DNA from: Sinanaerobacter sp. ZZT-01
GTDB taxonomy: Bacteria; Bacillota; Clostridia; Peptostreptococcales; Anaerovoracaceae
Assembly (NCBI RefSeq): GCF_035621135.1
Contig: NZ_CP141728.1
Location: 3,286,001 to 3,350,000, forward strand
Direction: 5' to 3'
DNA: 64,000 bases
Part shown: positions 34,269 through 43,776 of the stretch, piece by piece
How the letters are laid out: each line of letters begins with the position of its first letter
Position numbering within the stretch: the stretch's first letter is position 1
Translations under genes and position numbers: made by a program
The notes under the pieces: model-generated
Seen by the model: the letters and a program-made list of their open reading frames with translations, nothing else
Databases searched by the model: none
What the model was told of the DNA's origin: nothing

Positions 34269-34619
34269 TTAAAAATCAATCATTCCTAAACTTATAGTAA
34301 GAGCTTTCTCCGTCTCTTCCATAACCGCATCGTCTACATGACCAATCTTCTCTCTCAGTCTTTTTTTATCAATTGTTCTCAGCTGTTCAAGCAAAATCAC
34401 AGAGTCTTTATTTAGACCGTGCTCTTTCGCTTTGATTTCCACATGTGTGGGTAATTTTGCTTTGTTAATCTGTGAAGTTACCGCCGCTACGATAATCGTA
34501 GGGCTATATTTATTACCAACGTCATTTTGCACCACGAGCACAGGACGTACGCCACCTTGCTCTGAGCCTATGACTGGACTTAAGTCGGCAAAAAAGATGT
34601 CACCTTTTTTTACAATCAA
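34269..34619 (-). CDS. mazF: MazF/NdoA-type endoribonuclease toxin
   Basis: An mRNA-cleaving toxin of the PemK/MazF family, very close to B. subtilis Ndo[30 protein letters not shown]-type strand, KLPTHVEI and [10 protein letters not shown]. The Arg in GGVRP and the Thr-Ser pair in AAVTSQ fit the active site. I place the start at TTG 34619 (I-V-K-K-G), which matches the NdoA N-terminus and has GGAG about 10 nt upstream; a GTG at 34628 lies too close to that site. It is 5 bp downstream of the antitoxin gene. Confidence 0.93.
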   Translation of the reverse strand: MIVKKGDIFFADLSPVIGSEQGGVRPVLVVQNDVGNKYSPTIIVAAVTSQINKAKLPTHVEIKAKEHGLNKDSVILLEQLRTIDKKRLREKIGHVDDAVMEETEKALTISLGMIDF

Positions 34620-34624
34620 GTCAT

Positions 34625-34900
34625 TCACTCTCCAATATTCAGTCTATTTTCATAGAAAGCAAAATCCTCCTGATCCCGAGCCAATCCTTCTTCGGAAAGT
34701 TGAAGATTCAAAAGTCCCATTTCCTGGTACCCTCTCTTCATTTGTTCTCTGATTCTAATTTTTTCTCCCTCTTTCAGATATAAAGCAATTGCCTCTCGAA
34801 TCCATTCGCTTCTATTTATTTTTCTTAATTCAGATTGTGCATCGATCTCGCAGAGCAATTCTGGCTTCAAGCTCAATATGATTCGCTTTGAATTCGACAT
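34625..34900 (-). CDS. mazE: MazE/EndoAI-type antitoxin (ribbon-helix-helix)
   Basis: A 91-residue ribbon-helix-helix protein: [33 protein letters not shown] forms the DNA-binding half, and the acidic C-terminal half would wrap the toxin, as in B. subtilis EndoAI (NdoAI). GAGGTG lies 8 nt before the ATG. It precedes mazF, the normal order, and follows nnrD by 100 bp. In many Firmicutes nnrD, alr and this pair are neighbours; alr is missing here. Confidence 0.9.
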   Translation of the reverse strand: MSNSKRIILSLKPELLCEIDAQSELRKINRSEWIREAIALYLKEGEKIRIREQMKRGYQEMGLLNLQLSEEGLARDQEDFAFYENRLNIGE

Positions 34901-35000
34901 ACAGCATTCACCTCATCATTTTTTAACATCCATAAGTTATATAATCGATATGCATTCATATATCCGATTATATATACTTTGTCGTTTGGTGTCAAATGCC

Positions 35001-35861
35001 TTATTTCTCCAAATTCTGCTCCTCTAAAGTTTTCTTTAGAGCAAGTGCCATCATCGAAGCGATGTCCGATGCTGTCAAACCATACTCTCCCAGCTTTGCG
35101 GCACTCATATCTCCGGATTTTCCGTGAAGATAAGCGCCGGCTGTGGCAGCCTCTTCCGGCGAACAACCTTGTCCTGCCAGTGCTGCAATGACTCCGGATA
35201 GAACATCTCCACATCCCCCCGTCGCCATTCCGGGATTTCCTGTTGTGTTAATATATGTTTTTCCTTCTGGTGTTGCCACAAGGGTTCCTGAACCTTTTAG
35301 TACTGCAATCCCATTAAAGGATTCTGCTAACTCTCTTGCAGCATTTTCACGATTTTCATTAATTTCTTTCGCATTCATACCGAGAAGTCGTCCTGCTTCA
35401 CCCGGATGCGGCGTTAATATCAAATTTGCTTTTCTATTATGAAGAACCGTTCGATCTTTTGCAATCAGATTCAGTGCATCAGCATCTAAAACAACTGTTT
35501 TTCTGCAACCCTCTACTATATTTTGAATCAAGGCTCCATAGTCATCCTCCTTCCCCAATCCAGGTCCAATGACAATCGCATCTGCACCCGAAATCATCTC
35601 ATGGGTTAAATTGCGAGTTACACAGGTCGCTTCAACAATGCTTGTCTGCATAATCGGAAAAAGAAAATCCGGTACTGATATTCGAACTAATCCGGCTCCG
35701 CTTCGCAGGGCACCACGTGCACAAAGCACTGCTGCACCTGCCATTCCAAAGGAGCCTGCTACTATTAAAACCGTTCCGCAATCTCCCTTATGTAACTCCC
35801 TTTCTCGCTTCTTAAGAAAAGTATTGACATAAGTGGATGTAATTAAACAAGGTTTTTCCAT
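35001..35861 (-). CDS. nnrD: ADP-dependent NAD(P)H-hydrate dehydratase
   Basis: Repairs hydrated NAD(P)H with ADP as the usual phosphate donor. The carbohydrate-kinase-like fold (286 residues) has GTVLIVAGSFGMAGAAVLCARGALRSGAGLV near residue 31, GPGLG near 100, LDADAL and the anion-hole motif NPGMATGGCGDVLSG near 208. The NnrE epimerase domain often fused at the N-terminus is absent. The start at 35861 (MEKPCLIT) follows AAGGGGG by about 11 nt; an ATG at 35888 has no ribosome site. Confidence 0.93.
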   Translation of the reverse strand: MEKPCLITSTYVNTFLKKRERELHKGDCGTVLIVAGSFGMAGAAVLCARGALRSGAGLVRISVPDFLFPIMQTSIVEATCVTRNLTHEMISGADAIVIGPGLGKEDDYGALIQNIVEGCRKTVVLDADALNLIAKDRTVLHNRKANLILTPHPGEAGRLLGMNAKEINENRENAARELAESFNGIAVLKGSGTLVATPEGKTYINTTGNPGMATGGCGDVLSGVIAALAGQGCSPEEAATAGAYLHGKSGDMSAAKLGEYGLTASDIASMMALALKKTLEEQNLEK

Positions 35862-35898
35862 TTTTTTATCTTCCCCCTTATTTTTCATTACATATGCT

Positions 35899-35930
35899 TA
35901 GAACCCGCCTTTGGGAAAAGGCGGGTTCTA
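35899..35930. other. Strong hairpin ahead of nnrD
   Basis: TAGAACCCGCCTT/AAGGCGGGTTCTA is a perfect 13-bp stem with a 6-nt loop, about 40 nt upstream of the nnrD start. No T run follows on the minus strand; on the plus strand TTTTTT begins 5 nt after it. It could end the RND operon transcript or lie in the nnrD leader. Confidence 0.6.
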
Positions 35931-36044
35931 TTGCATTTTTTAGTATAGAATAATTATATAATTTTTTGAAGCACTTGTGAAGACTCTTTTCTTTTTAAAA
36001 TTTTATCCTTTATCTCGTAATACATACGAATCTTTTCAAAAAAT

Positions 36045-39000
36045 TTATTTTACCATTCTCTCTTTCATACTTGCACGTTTTCTTGGCTTCCCATTTAAAA
36101 TTAAATAATAGATCGGAAGCACGATTAAAGATAGGGCGGTAGAAGCAATCAATCCTCCAACATTTACTAAAGCCAGTCCCTGCATCATCTCTCCGTTTTC
36201 CCCATAAGCGAGTGCCATAGGTATCATCGCAACAATCGTGGTTAACGTTGTCATAAATATTGGACGCATACGAGTCGCACCTGCTTCTACGATCGCTTCT
36301 TTCAAATTCATATCTTCTTTATACTGATTCACCGTATCAACATATAAAATACCATTGTTTACGACCGTACCAATCAACATTAAAAATCCTAGCAAGGAAG
36401 TCATACTAATCGGAACATCTGCCAAATACAATAGCCCAAAAGATCCAATTAGTGCAAATGGTATGGTTGTCATAACCATGATCGAAAACTTAACAGACTC
36501 AAATTGTATACCCATAACGATGAAAATCAAGAAAACAGCTGCTGCAATAGCACCAAATAAACTGTTAAATTCGTCTTGTCTTGATTCGTCCATTGAACTG
36601 ACTCCAATGGATACATTTCCCTTTTCATATTTTTTCATCTCTTTATTCAGCAGTTTTTCAGTATTTTTATCTGCCTCAGATGTATATTCAGCAGAAATCG
36701 TTACCTGATACTGTTTATCTTCTCTTCGTATCGTCTGCGGACTGTCTTTATAAGTAATATCTGCAATATCTCTCAAAGCGATGGAATTTCCTGCTGCATT
36801 CTGCACAATGATTTCCTGTACGTCATCAATCGTATCATACTCATCCTCTGCATATTCTACCATAACGCTTATATTTTCACTGTCCACATCTATTTTCGTT
36901 GCTTCCACACCGCTTAGCATACTGCGGACAGTTCCTGCAACCTGAACGGGAGACAGCCCTTCCGCTGCTGCCTTAATCGGATCGACATTAATTTTTATTA
37001 CCGGAGCTGCATTTTCTAAAGTAGAATGCACTTTCGTTATATCGACGCGCTTCATCAAATCCTTTACCGCTAAATCAGATGTCTTTTTTAAATCATCATA
37101 TTGTGTACTTTGTAATATCAATTCATAATCGCTGGAATCTGTTGTTATTTCGATAGGCGATCCGACTTCCATTTTTATATTACAATTTTTTAAGCGATTC
37201 ATTTCAGACTTCCATCTATTTATGATTTCATCGCAGCTGACTTTCGCATCATCCGATAAATATGCACTTAATGTCGCTTGTGATGCACCGGAGACTCTTA
37301 AACCACTTCCTCCGTAGGTCAACATATACGATTCAATATCTTTATCAGCAACCACTACTTTTTCTACTTCTTTTAAAACTTCATTTACCTTATCAATCGT
37401 AAGTCCCGGCCTCGTTTCAATCGTCACATCGACCCTTCCTGTATCTCCTGAAGGCATCAGTTCCAAATCCAGTTGTGTTGCAAGACCGAAAGAAAATAAT
37501 AGAAGGATGACCGAAACAAGAAGAACTGTTTTTTTCTTTTTCAAAAGAGATCGAATCCATATACGATAAACACCTTGCATCTTCTTTATCGGTGCATTTG
37601 CCAAAGCATTCTCTTTTTCTTCCGGGCGATACAATGCATAGCATAAAGGAACTACTGTAATCGCAGATATTAAGGATGCTAACATACAAAATACGATTGT
37701 AAATCCAAGTGGCTTAAAGAGTTGTCCGCTCATACCTTGTAAAGTGGCTAACGGAAGGAAAACAACGCAGGTAGTTACGGTCGAACCAATTACAGAATTC
37801 AAAACCATCTTACTTCCATCTAATGCCGCTCTTTTATAATCATGTATGCTTATCTTCGCTCCGCTGAAGTATGTCTCCTGATCCATGAGATTATCTGCAC
37901 CACGGAAACAGCTTTCAAGAATTACAATGGAGTTGTCAACCATCATACCGACGCCCAATACCAAAGCACCTAATGTAATGACGTTGAGTGAAAATCCCAT
38001 TGTACGCATCATGATTAACGCTGCAAAAATAGCAATCGGAATGGAGCTTCCAACAATTAGGGAGGCCTTCAAATCTCCGAAGAAAAGAAAAATGACCACC
38101 ATTGAAATAGCAATTGCCAGTACTAGAGTTTCTGCAACCGATTTTAAAGATGCCATAATATCTTCACTGTCATCGGAAACCACTATAATATCCAAATTTT
38201 CATCAGCCGCAGTCAATTTTTCTATCACTTCTTTCACATTCTTAGAAACGTCGACCGCACTGCTGCTTTGCTGCTTTTTGATATCAAGAGAGATTGTATC
38301 TTCTCCATTGTATCGGCTTATACTGCTTTTGTCTTCCAAGGCTTCATATACATTTGCAATATCCTCCAAATGAATGATGCTTCCCGCTCCTGTAGAAATC
38401 GGTATCTTTTTCAGACTTTCTATATTGTCGTAGCTTACACTTGTGCTGACTGAAAGTTCTAATCCTCCCACATGCGTGTTCCCTGCCGGATAAGAAAAAT
38501 CAGCACTTCCAATTGCAGAAACAAGATTGTTCATTGATAAGTGATATTGATCCAGCTTTTCTGAAATCAGCTTTATTTTGATGTAGGATTCCTGTCCTCC
38601 ATTGATATCCACACTTGCTACAGAAGCAATTTTCTCAAATTCCGGTGCAATTTTTTCATCAACATAGTTATATAAATTACTTTGTTCTTCATTTTTAACC
38701 GAAAGTCTTACCGAAGCTTTATCATTAATATCAATCTCCATAATGTTCGGATCTTTAGCATCTTCCGGCAAATCTGAAATTACAGAGTCTATCTTTTTCT
38801 TTAAATCTATGTATGCAGTATCCATATTTGTACCGTATTTATACGTCAACAAAACAATTGAACTGTTTTCCATAGAATATGAAGTCACCGAATCAACTCC
38901 ATTTAATGTGTCTACCGCTTCTTCAATGGGTTTACCCAACAATTCGTCTACATCATCCGGACTTGCTCCAACATAAACAGTCGTTACAAGCATCATCGGC

Positions 39001-39125
39001 ATTTCCATCTCGGGTGTTAGTTCCAGTGTCGTACCTGTAATCGAAACAAAACCAAATACAACTAAAGCTAAAACGCAAAGAATCAATGACAATGGCCTTC
39101 GTAAAATAAATTTAGTTAAATTCAT
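36045..39125 (-). CDS. RND efflux transporter, HAE1/AcrB-like
   Basis: A 1026-residue proton-driven efflux pump with the RND layout: TM1 near residue 12, a large extracellular loop (about 35-330), TM2-6 (about 330-500), TM7 near 530, a second loop (to about 855) and TM8-12 to the end. The proton-relay motif in TM4 reads LGVGMMVDNSIVILE, with the key Asp present. It follows the adaptor gene by 15 bp. As the cell has no outer membrane, the pump would work with the adaptor alone, and no outer-membrane channel is encoded. The divergent two-component system is the likely regulator. Confidence 0.94.
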   Translation of the reverse strand: MNLTKFILRRPLSLILCVLALVVFGFVSITGTTLELTPEMEMPMMLVTTVYVGASPDDVDELLGKPIEEAVDTLNGVDSVTSYSMENSSIVLLTYKYGTNMDTAYIDLKKKIDSVISDLPEDAKDPNIMEIDINDKASVRLSVKNEEQSNLYNYVDEKIAPEFEKIASVASVDINGGQESYIKIKLISEKLDQYHLSMNNLVSAIGSADFSYPAGNTHVGGLELSVSTSVSYDNIESLKKIPISTGAGSIIHLEDIANVYEALEDKSSISRYNGEDTISLDIKKQQSSSAVDVSKNVKEVIEKLTAADENLDIIVVSDDSEDIMASLKSVAETLVLAIAISMVVIFLFFGDLKASLIVGSSIPIAIFAALIMMRTMGFSLNVITLGALVLGVGMMVDNSIVILESCFRGADNLMDQETYFSGAKISIHDYKRAALDGSKMVLNSVIGSTVTTCVVFLPLATLQGMSGQLFKPLGFTIVFCMLASLISAITVVPLCYALYRPEEKENALANAPIKKMQGVYRIWIRSLLKKKKTVLLVSVILLLFSFGLATQLDLELMPSGDTGRVDVTIETRPGLTIDKVNEVLKEVEKVVVADKDIESYMLTYGGSGLRVSGASQATLSAYLSDDAKVSCDEIINRWKSEMNRLKNCNIKMEVGSPIEITTDSSDYELILQSTQYDDLKKTSDLAVKDLMKRVDITKVHSTLENAAPVIKINVDPIKAAAEGLSPVQVAGTVRSMLSGVEATKIDVDSENISVMVEYAEDEYDTIDDVQEIIVQNAAGNSIALRDIADITYKDSPQTIRREDKQYQVTISAEYTSEADKNTEKLLNKEMKKYEKGNVSIGVSSMDESRQDEFNSLFGAIAAAVFLIFIVMGIQFESVKFSIMVMTTIPFALIGSFGLLYLADVPISMTSLLGFLMLIGTVVNNGILYVDTVNQYKEDMNLKEAIVEAGATRMRPIFMTTLTTIVAMIPMALAYGENGEMMQGLALVNVGGLIASTALSLIVLPIYYLILNGKPRKRASMKERMVK

Positions 39126-39140
39126 AGCAGCCGATCTCCT

Positions 39141-40235
39141 TTATTCTTTTTCATTTGTTTCCGGCATAGGCGTATCGGAAGCTTCTTTATCTAAAATAAC
39201 AGCCGCTTCATCGTACAGTTCCGAGCTCCAAGAAACAATGATAGAATCCTTTGAATTCAGCCCAGAAACAACTTCGATATTGCTTTCATCGCAAATTCCG
39301 ACCTCTACAAAAACCTTATGCGCCATTTTATCTTTATACGTGTATACAAAGGGTTTTCCGTCATCGTAATACACAGCATCGACCGGAATCGTAAGTACGT
39401 TTTCCACTTTGTCTGAAAGTACAAATAATTTTGCTGAGGTTCCACTGGCAAGCGCAGTTCCACTCTTAATGGAAGCTTTTACTTTAAACAGTCCCGTCGA
39501 AGCATCTACCATAGAGCTTGTTTCTGTAATCGTACCGGTATAATCCGTTCCGTTTTTTTCAATTTTTACTTGGCTTCCAACATCCAATTTTTCCAGTACC
39601 CGTTCTGTTACATTAAAAGAAATTACTTTTTCTTCGCCTCCCGCAACCACACACAGCACGGTTTGCGGTGAAACAACGTCATATCTTTCAACATCACAAG
39701 ATTCAACAATTCCGGAAATCGGAGAAGTTACTACACTGTACTTCGCCTGATTTGAATAGGAAAGCTTAGCTGAATCATACTGGAGCTGTGCTCTCTTCAG
39801 TCCACTTTTCGCATCTTCATAACTTTGCTCTGAGATTCCTCCCTCTGCATATAAGACTTCTATTCGTGCAAAATTTTTCTTTGCATCTTCTAAGGAAACT
39901 TCCGCACTTTCCATGCTGATTTGCGTAGAGTCAACCTGTGTGTTATCAATTCTACAGATCGTCTGCCCCGCAGATATGCGATCTCCAGCCTGAATCATAA
40001 CTTCTGATACTTCTCCGGCAATTTCGGGAGAAACTGATACAAATTCTGCCGGCTCAACCGTTCCGATCAAGCTGCTTGTCAATTCAATTGTCCCAATTTG
40101 AGGTGAAGCAACCGTCACCTCTGGCGGTGAAATTTCTGCATAAGACTCGTCCTTGCTTATGAAACGTGTTAATAATAGTGCAGCTACCACCACTATTACA
40201 AAGCCACCAATTATAACTTTTGTTTTCTTGTTCAT
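39141..40235 (-). CDS. RND periplasmic adaptor-like subunit (HlyD/MFP family)
   Basis: A 364-residue membrane-anchored adaptor: N-terminal helix (about residues 5-23), biotinyl-lipoyl-like halves (PEIAGEVSEVMIQAGDRISAGQTICRID and SPISGIVESCDVERYDVVSPQTVLC) around a short helical hairpin, then beta-barrel and membrane-proximal domains. It is first in the pump operon, with AAGAGG before the ATG. The pair is an export system of unknown substrate, placed divergent from a response regulator. Confidence 0.92.
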   Translation of the reverse strand: MNKKTKVIIGGFVIVVVAALLLTRFISKDESYAEISPPEVTVASPQIGTIELTSSLIGTVEPAEFVSVSPEIAGEVSEVMIQAGDRISAGQTICRIDNTQVDSTQISMESAEVSLEDAKKNFARIEVLYAEGGISEQSYEDAKSGLKRAQLQYDSAKLSYSNQAKYSVVTSPISGIVESCDVERYDVVSPQTVLCVVAGGEEKVISFNVTERVLEKLDVGSQVKIEKNGTDYTGTITETSSMVDASTGLFKVKASIKSGTALASGTSAKLFVLSDKVENVLTIPVDAVYYDDGKPFVYTYKDKMAHKVFVEVGICDESNIEVVSGLNSKDSIIVSWSSELYDEAAVILDKEASDTPMPETNEKE

Positions 40236-40449
40236 TCAAATTCCTCTTCCCTTTATTCTTCTAGCAGTTATCACACGCTAAGATGTTATTTTTTATTTCA
40301 AAAACTCCATGTTAAAACTGCTTTTTACTTAGGATATATTACCAATAGAAACTGAACATAAACTTTTCGCTATAATAAGAAATTATTTTTGTTTACTTTC
40401 AATTTATAAATTCATGTTACAATTGAAATAATAATAAGGAGGTAATGCC
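40236..40449. promoter_or_regulatory. Divergent control region of the RND pump and the two-component system
   Basis: A 214-bp AT-rich gap. TATAAT-like boxes on the plus strand (near 40371 and 40418) lack good -35 elements, which would suit an activator-dependent promoter. The heptamer CATGTTA occurs at 40308-40314 and 40413-40419. The response-regulator ribosome site AAGGAGG is at 40437-40443. Confidence 0.4.
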
Positions 40450-41124
40450 GTGTTTAATATTTTAGTTGTAGAAGACGATAAAAACACTGGGAAACTTATG
40501 GAGACAGTATTGTCCGCCAATGGCTTTCATCCAATTTTAGCTTCCGATGGTATCGAAGCCTTAAAGATATTGGATATACAACATGTTGATTTAATTATTC
40601 TAGATATTATGATGCCTCGCATGGACGGTTATGAATTAACCCAGCAGTTGAGAAACAGTAACTATACTCTTCCGATTTTGATGGTCACAGCGAAACAGCT
40701 TCCTGTAGATAAAAAGAAAGGATTTATTGTTGGCACCGATGATTATATGACTAAGCCTATTGATGACGAAGAAATGATTTTAAGAATTAAAGCATTACTT
40801 CGAAGAGCCAAAATTGTAAATGAACATAAAATAATAATTGGGGAAGTGACTTTAGATTATGATTCTTTAAGTGTATCACGAAAAGATAAACGTCATACCC
40901 TTCCACAAAAAGAATTCTATTTATTATATAAATTACTGTCCTATCCTAATAAAATTTTTACACGGATTCAGCTTATGGATGAAATCTGGGGAATTGATTC
41001 CGATTCAACTGACTATACCGTAAACGTCCATATTAATCGGCTTCGAAAACGCTTCGAAGATTATCCGGAATTTGAAATTCAGACCATCCGCGGACTTGGC
41101 TATAAGGCGGTGAAAAAAATTTGA
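40450..41124 (+). CDS. OmpR/PhoB-family response regulator
   Basis: A 224-residue regulator with a receiver domain (acidic pair near residue 9, phospho-acceptor Asp52 in ILDIMMPRMDG, Thr near 80 and Lys in TKPID) and a C-terminal winged helix (about 125-224, ending in VHINRLRKRFED...IQTIRGLGYKA). It starts at GTG (40450), 6-7 nt behind AAGGAGG. The kinase gene follows with a 2-bp gap. The likely target is the divergent RND operon (inference from position). Confidence 0.95.
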   Translation: MFNILVVEDDKNTGKLMETVLSANGFHPILASDGIEALKILDIQHVDLIILDIMMPRMDGYELTQQLRNSNYTLPILMVTAKQLPVDKKKGFIVGTDDYMTKPIDDEEMILRIKALLRRAKIVNEHKIIIGEVTLDYDSLSVSRKDKRHTLPQKEFYLLYKLLSYPNKIFTRIQLMDEIWGIDSDSTDYTVNVHINRLRKRFEDYPEFEIQTIRGLGYKAVKKI

Positions 41125-41126
41125 AT

Positions 41127-42164
41127 ATGAAAATAAATGGGCCTAAAACGCTGACTTTATTTCTAACTCTGCTAGTATTCTTTATCATGCTGGCAACTAT
41201 GATTATCATGTTGATTTCTGTTTTCGTTCTACTCAAGCTTGGATGGCTTTCAGAAGTTTATCAGCCTACGATCTATACACCTATCATCGTGATAATGGTT
41301 CTAAGTATTGCAATTGGTACTACTTTAGCAAACGTGATAAGCAGTTTTCCTTTAAAACCTTTACGCCGTCTCATTGCTGCAACCGAGCAGATGGCAAAAG
41401 GTAATTTTGACGTGCGAATCAGACTTAATTATCCACAAGAACTAAAGCATCTGTCAGAAAGCTTTAACAAAATGGCCGAAGAATTAGGAAACACTGAGCT
41501 GCTGCGTTCTGACTTTGTAAATAATTTTTCACATGAGTTTAAAACTCCAATCGTGTCCTTACGAGGCTTTGCTAAAATATTAAAAAACCCGGATCTATCT
41601 CCTGAAGAACGAAACGAATATCTGGATATTATTATCAGTGAAGCCGACCGTTTATCTTCTCTTTCAACAAATATTTTAAATCTCTCAAAAATTGAAAAGC
41701 TTAAAATAGCCCCTGAAAATCAGAAATTTGATTTGTCCGAGCAAATTCGAAAAGCAATTCTGGTTTTGGAAAACAAGTGGTCTTCAAAGAATCTTAACAT
41801 GAAGGTTAATTTAGAAGAAGTCACTTTTAACGGAAATGATGATCTATTAAATCAGATTTGGATTAACCTTGTAGACAATGCAATAAAATTTTCACCTCCT
41901 GCTAAAGAGGTTTCTATTTCTTTGCAAGAAAATAAGGATTCCATTATTTTTGAAATTGATAATTTCGGTCCTAAATTAAAAGAAGAAACAAAAAAACACC
42001 TATTTGATAAATTTTATCAAGGAGATACCTCGCATACTTCTGACGGCAACGGCATTGGTCTTGCAATTGTTAAGAAAATCGTTTCTTTGTACTGCGGCTC
42101 TGTATCTGTGCAAAACAAAGAGGGCTCCGTAATATCCTTTACCGTAGCCCTCCCTAAAATTTAA
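41127..42164 (+). CDS. Sensor histidine kinase
   Basis: A 345-residue kinase with two membrane helices (about residues 10-36 and 51-71) joined by an extracellular loop of only about 14 residues, so it lacks a sensor domain outside. A HAMP domain follows (PLRRLIAATEQMAKGNFDVRI), then HisKA with the phosphorylated His in NNFSHEFKTPI (near 136), the N box WINLVDNAIKFS and the G box DGNGIGLAIVKK. I start at ATG 41127; a TTG at 41121 overlaps the regulator stop and is a possible alternative. The stimulus may be sensed in the membrane. Confidence 0.93.
   Translation: MKINGPKTLTLFLTLLVFFIMLATMIIMLISVFVLLKLGWLSEVYQPTIYTPIIVIMVLSIAIGTTLANVISSFPLKPLRRLIAATEQMAKGNFDVRIRLNYPQELKHLSESFNKMAEELGNTELLRSDFVNNFSHEFKTPIVSLRGFAKILKNPDLSPEERNEYLDIIISEADRLSSLSTNILNLSKIEKLKIAPENQKFDLSEQIRKAILVLENKWSSKNLNMKVNLEEVTFNGNDDLLNQIWINLVDNAIKFSPPAKEVSISLQENKDSIIFEIDNFGPKLKEETKKHLFDKFYQGDTSHTSDGNGIGLAIVKKIVSLYCGSVSVQNKEGSVISFTVALPKI
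42110..42152 (-). terminator. Candidate mgtE terminator inside the kinase gene
   Basis: On the minus strand GAGGGCT/AGCCCTC (42146-42152 with 42120-42126) with a 19-nt loop is followed by TTTGTTTT. It lies 26 bp past the mgtE stop, within the last codons of the convergent kinase gene. Confidence 0.4.
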
Positions 42165-42177
42165 TGTTATTATTTTG

Positions 42178-43551
42178 TTATATTCCCAACATCCAAGTTG
42201 CCATTGCGAAATAAGTGACTACCGATACCATATCGGTTAAAGAAGAAATCATAGGGCTTGCCATCAAAGCCGGGTCAATCCCAACCTTTTTAGCAGCCAT
42301 CGGAAGCATACTTCCAATTGTTTTTGCTGCAATTACGATGACGAGCATCGCACCGCTAACAGTCAATGCAACCCATACGCTTTCTTGATCCAGCCAAATA
42401 ATTCTTGCAAAATTTAAAGCGCTCAGCAAAATGCCGATTAAAAAGCTGATTCTTAATTCTTTCCAGAGCACTCTCCATACATCGGAAAGGTCTATATCAT
42501 CTATCGCCATGCCACGAATCACAAGCGTTGCAGATTGGGAGCCTGAATTACCTCCCGTTCCCATCAGCATCGGCATATAAGCAACCAATGAAATCACTTT
42601 AGAAAGCACACCCTCAAAGCTCGCAATAATGCCCCCCGTAATCACATAGGAACACATCAAGACAAAAAGCCATGGTATTCTGTTTTTAATATGGTGCCAA
42701 ACACTCATATCTAAGTATTCCATATCGCTGCTGTCAATGACACCAGCCATTCTTTCAAAGTCTTCTGTCGTTTCTTCATCGATAACATCTAAAATGTCAT
42801 CAAATGTAATAATTCCAACAAGACGATGCTCGTTGTCCACAACAGGCAAAGCCAAATAGCCATATTTCTTAAAGATGTTGGATACATCCTCCTGGTCATC
42901 CAGTGCATTGACATAAACCATATCTTCATGCATATATGACTCGACTAAATCACTATCCTGTGCAACCACTAAAGTACGTAAGGAAACAATCCCCAAAAGT
43001 TTTCGTTCTTTATCCTTCACATAACAGGTATAAACCGTTTCACTGTCCATACCTACCTCTTTAATATGAGCCATTGCTTCTGCAATCGTCATATCTTTTC
43101 GAAGGCTGATATAATCAATCGTCATCAGGCTGCCTGCGCTGGTTTCCGGATAATTTAAAAAAGTATTGATCAGCTTTCTTTCTGCCTTAGTGGCATTCTC
43201 TAAAATTTTATCAACAACATTAGCCGGCAATTCTTCTAATAAGTCAATCATGTCATCAAAAGCCAGTTCATCAACAATATGCTGGATTTCTTTATCGGTA
43301 ATTGCAGAAATGATATTAACCTGATCATCCGAAGGTAAATAAGAGAACACCTCTGCCGCAATATTTTTAGGAAAAGATCGAAACAAAACAACGGCCTTGT
43401 CAATATCAAGCTCGTCGATAACCTCTTCCATAACTTCTGCAATATCCACTTCATTCAGTTTTAAAATTTCTTCTCGGGCTTTTAAGTATTTTTTCTCTTC
43501 CAGCAAGATCAATACTCGTTCAATGATCTGATTCATTTTTTCGTTTTCCAT
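42178..43551 (-). CDS. mgtE: Magnesium transporter MgtE
   Basis: A 457-residue Mg2+ channel. It has an N-terminal helical domain (about residues 15-130), two CBS domains (about 140-260) whose linking helix gates the pore, and five membrane helices (about 290-457). Family marks include ETSAGSLMTIDYISL near 137, GTGGNSGSQSATLVIRGMA near 330 and the conserved pore Asp in KKVGIDPALMASPMISSLTDM near 423. AAGGAG lies 7 nt before the ATG. A leader of about 218 nt with paired segments precedes it. It converges with the sensor kinase gene. Confidence 0.96.
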   Translation of the reverse strand: MENEKMNQIIERVLILLEEKKYLKAREEILKLNEVDIAEVMEEVIDELDIDKAVVLFRSFPKNIAAEVFSYLPSDDQVNIISAITDKEIQHIVDELAFDDMIDLLEELPANVVDKILENATKAERKLINTFLNYPETSAGSLMTIDYISLRKDMTIAEAMAHIKEVGMDSETVYTCYVKDKERKLLGIVSLRTLVVAQDSDLVESYMHEDMVYVNALDDQEDVSNIFKKYGYLALPVVDNEHRLVGIITFDDILDVIDEETTEDFERMAGVIDSSDMEYLDMSVWHHIKNRIPWLFVLMCSYVITGGIIASFEGVLSKVISLVAYMPMLMGTGGNSGSQSATLVIRGMAIDDIDLSDVWRVLWKELRISFLIGILLSALNFARIIWLDQESVWVALTVSGAMLVIVIAAKTIGSMLPMAAKKVGIDPALMASPMISSLTDMVSVVTYFAMATWMLGI

Positions 43552-43770
43552 CGGTCTTCTCCTTTCGAGTGGTTAAAGTCTACTTTAACTTATCTTTGGA
43601 ATTTCCCTGCTGAAAACAATGAATTTAAAAGAAAGAAACAGAATTCTACCTTAAAAAAGACAACGTGAAAGCAGGGAACTTGTATTATTATTCAGTTCAC
43701 TATGCATTTGTTTATGACTGGGAACTGTTTCCATCTACTCTCACTCCTTTTCTTAAATTGATATATTAAC
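43552..43770 (-). promoter_or_regulatory. Long, possibly structured mgtE leader
   Basis: The predicted transcript has about 218 nt before mgtE. Complementary pairs are TTCCCTGC/GCAGGGAA (43603-43610 with 43671-43678), CAGTTC/GAACTG (43693-43698 with 43722-43727) and GTTAAAG/CTTTAAC (43572-43578 with 43583-43589). The sequence does not show the conserved blocks of the M-box (ykoK) Mg2+ riboswitch. The rest of the 390-bp gap, to 43941, shows only the promoter and AT-rich DNA. Confidence 0.4.
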
Positions 43771-43776
43771 TTTAAA

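Noticed and set aside
34873-35214. Open frame of 113 codons on the minus strand overlapping nnrD and the mazE start
   Set aside because: It is another frame of the nnrD 3' region and has no ribosome site; composition is Arg/Cys/Ser-rich, like an off-frame reading.
37885-38373. Open frame of 162 codons on the plus strand inside the RND pump gene
   Set aside because: It is the complement of a well-supported coding sequence, has no ribosome site, and shows the Ser/Ile/Thr-rich composition of antisense frames.
43552-43770. M-box (ykoK) magnesium riboswitch ahead of mgtE
   Set aside because: None of the conserved M-box sequence blocks is present, despite the long leader.
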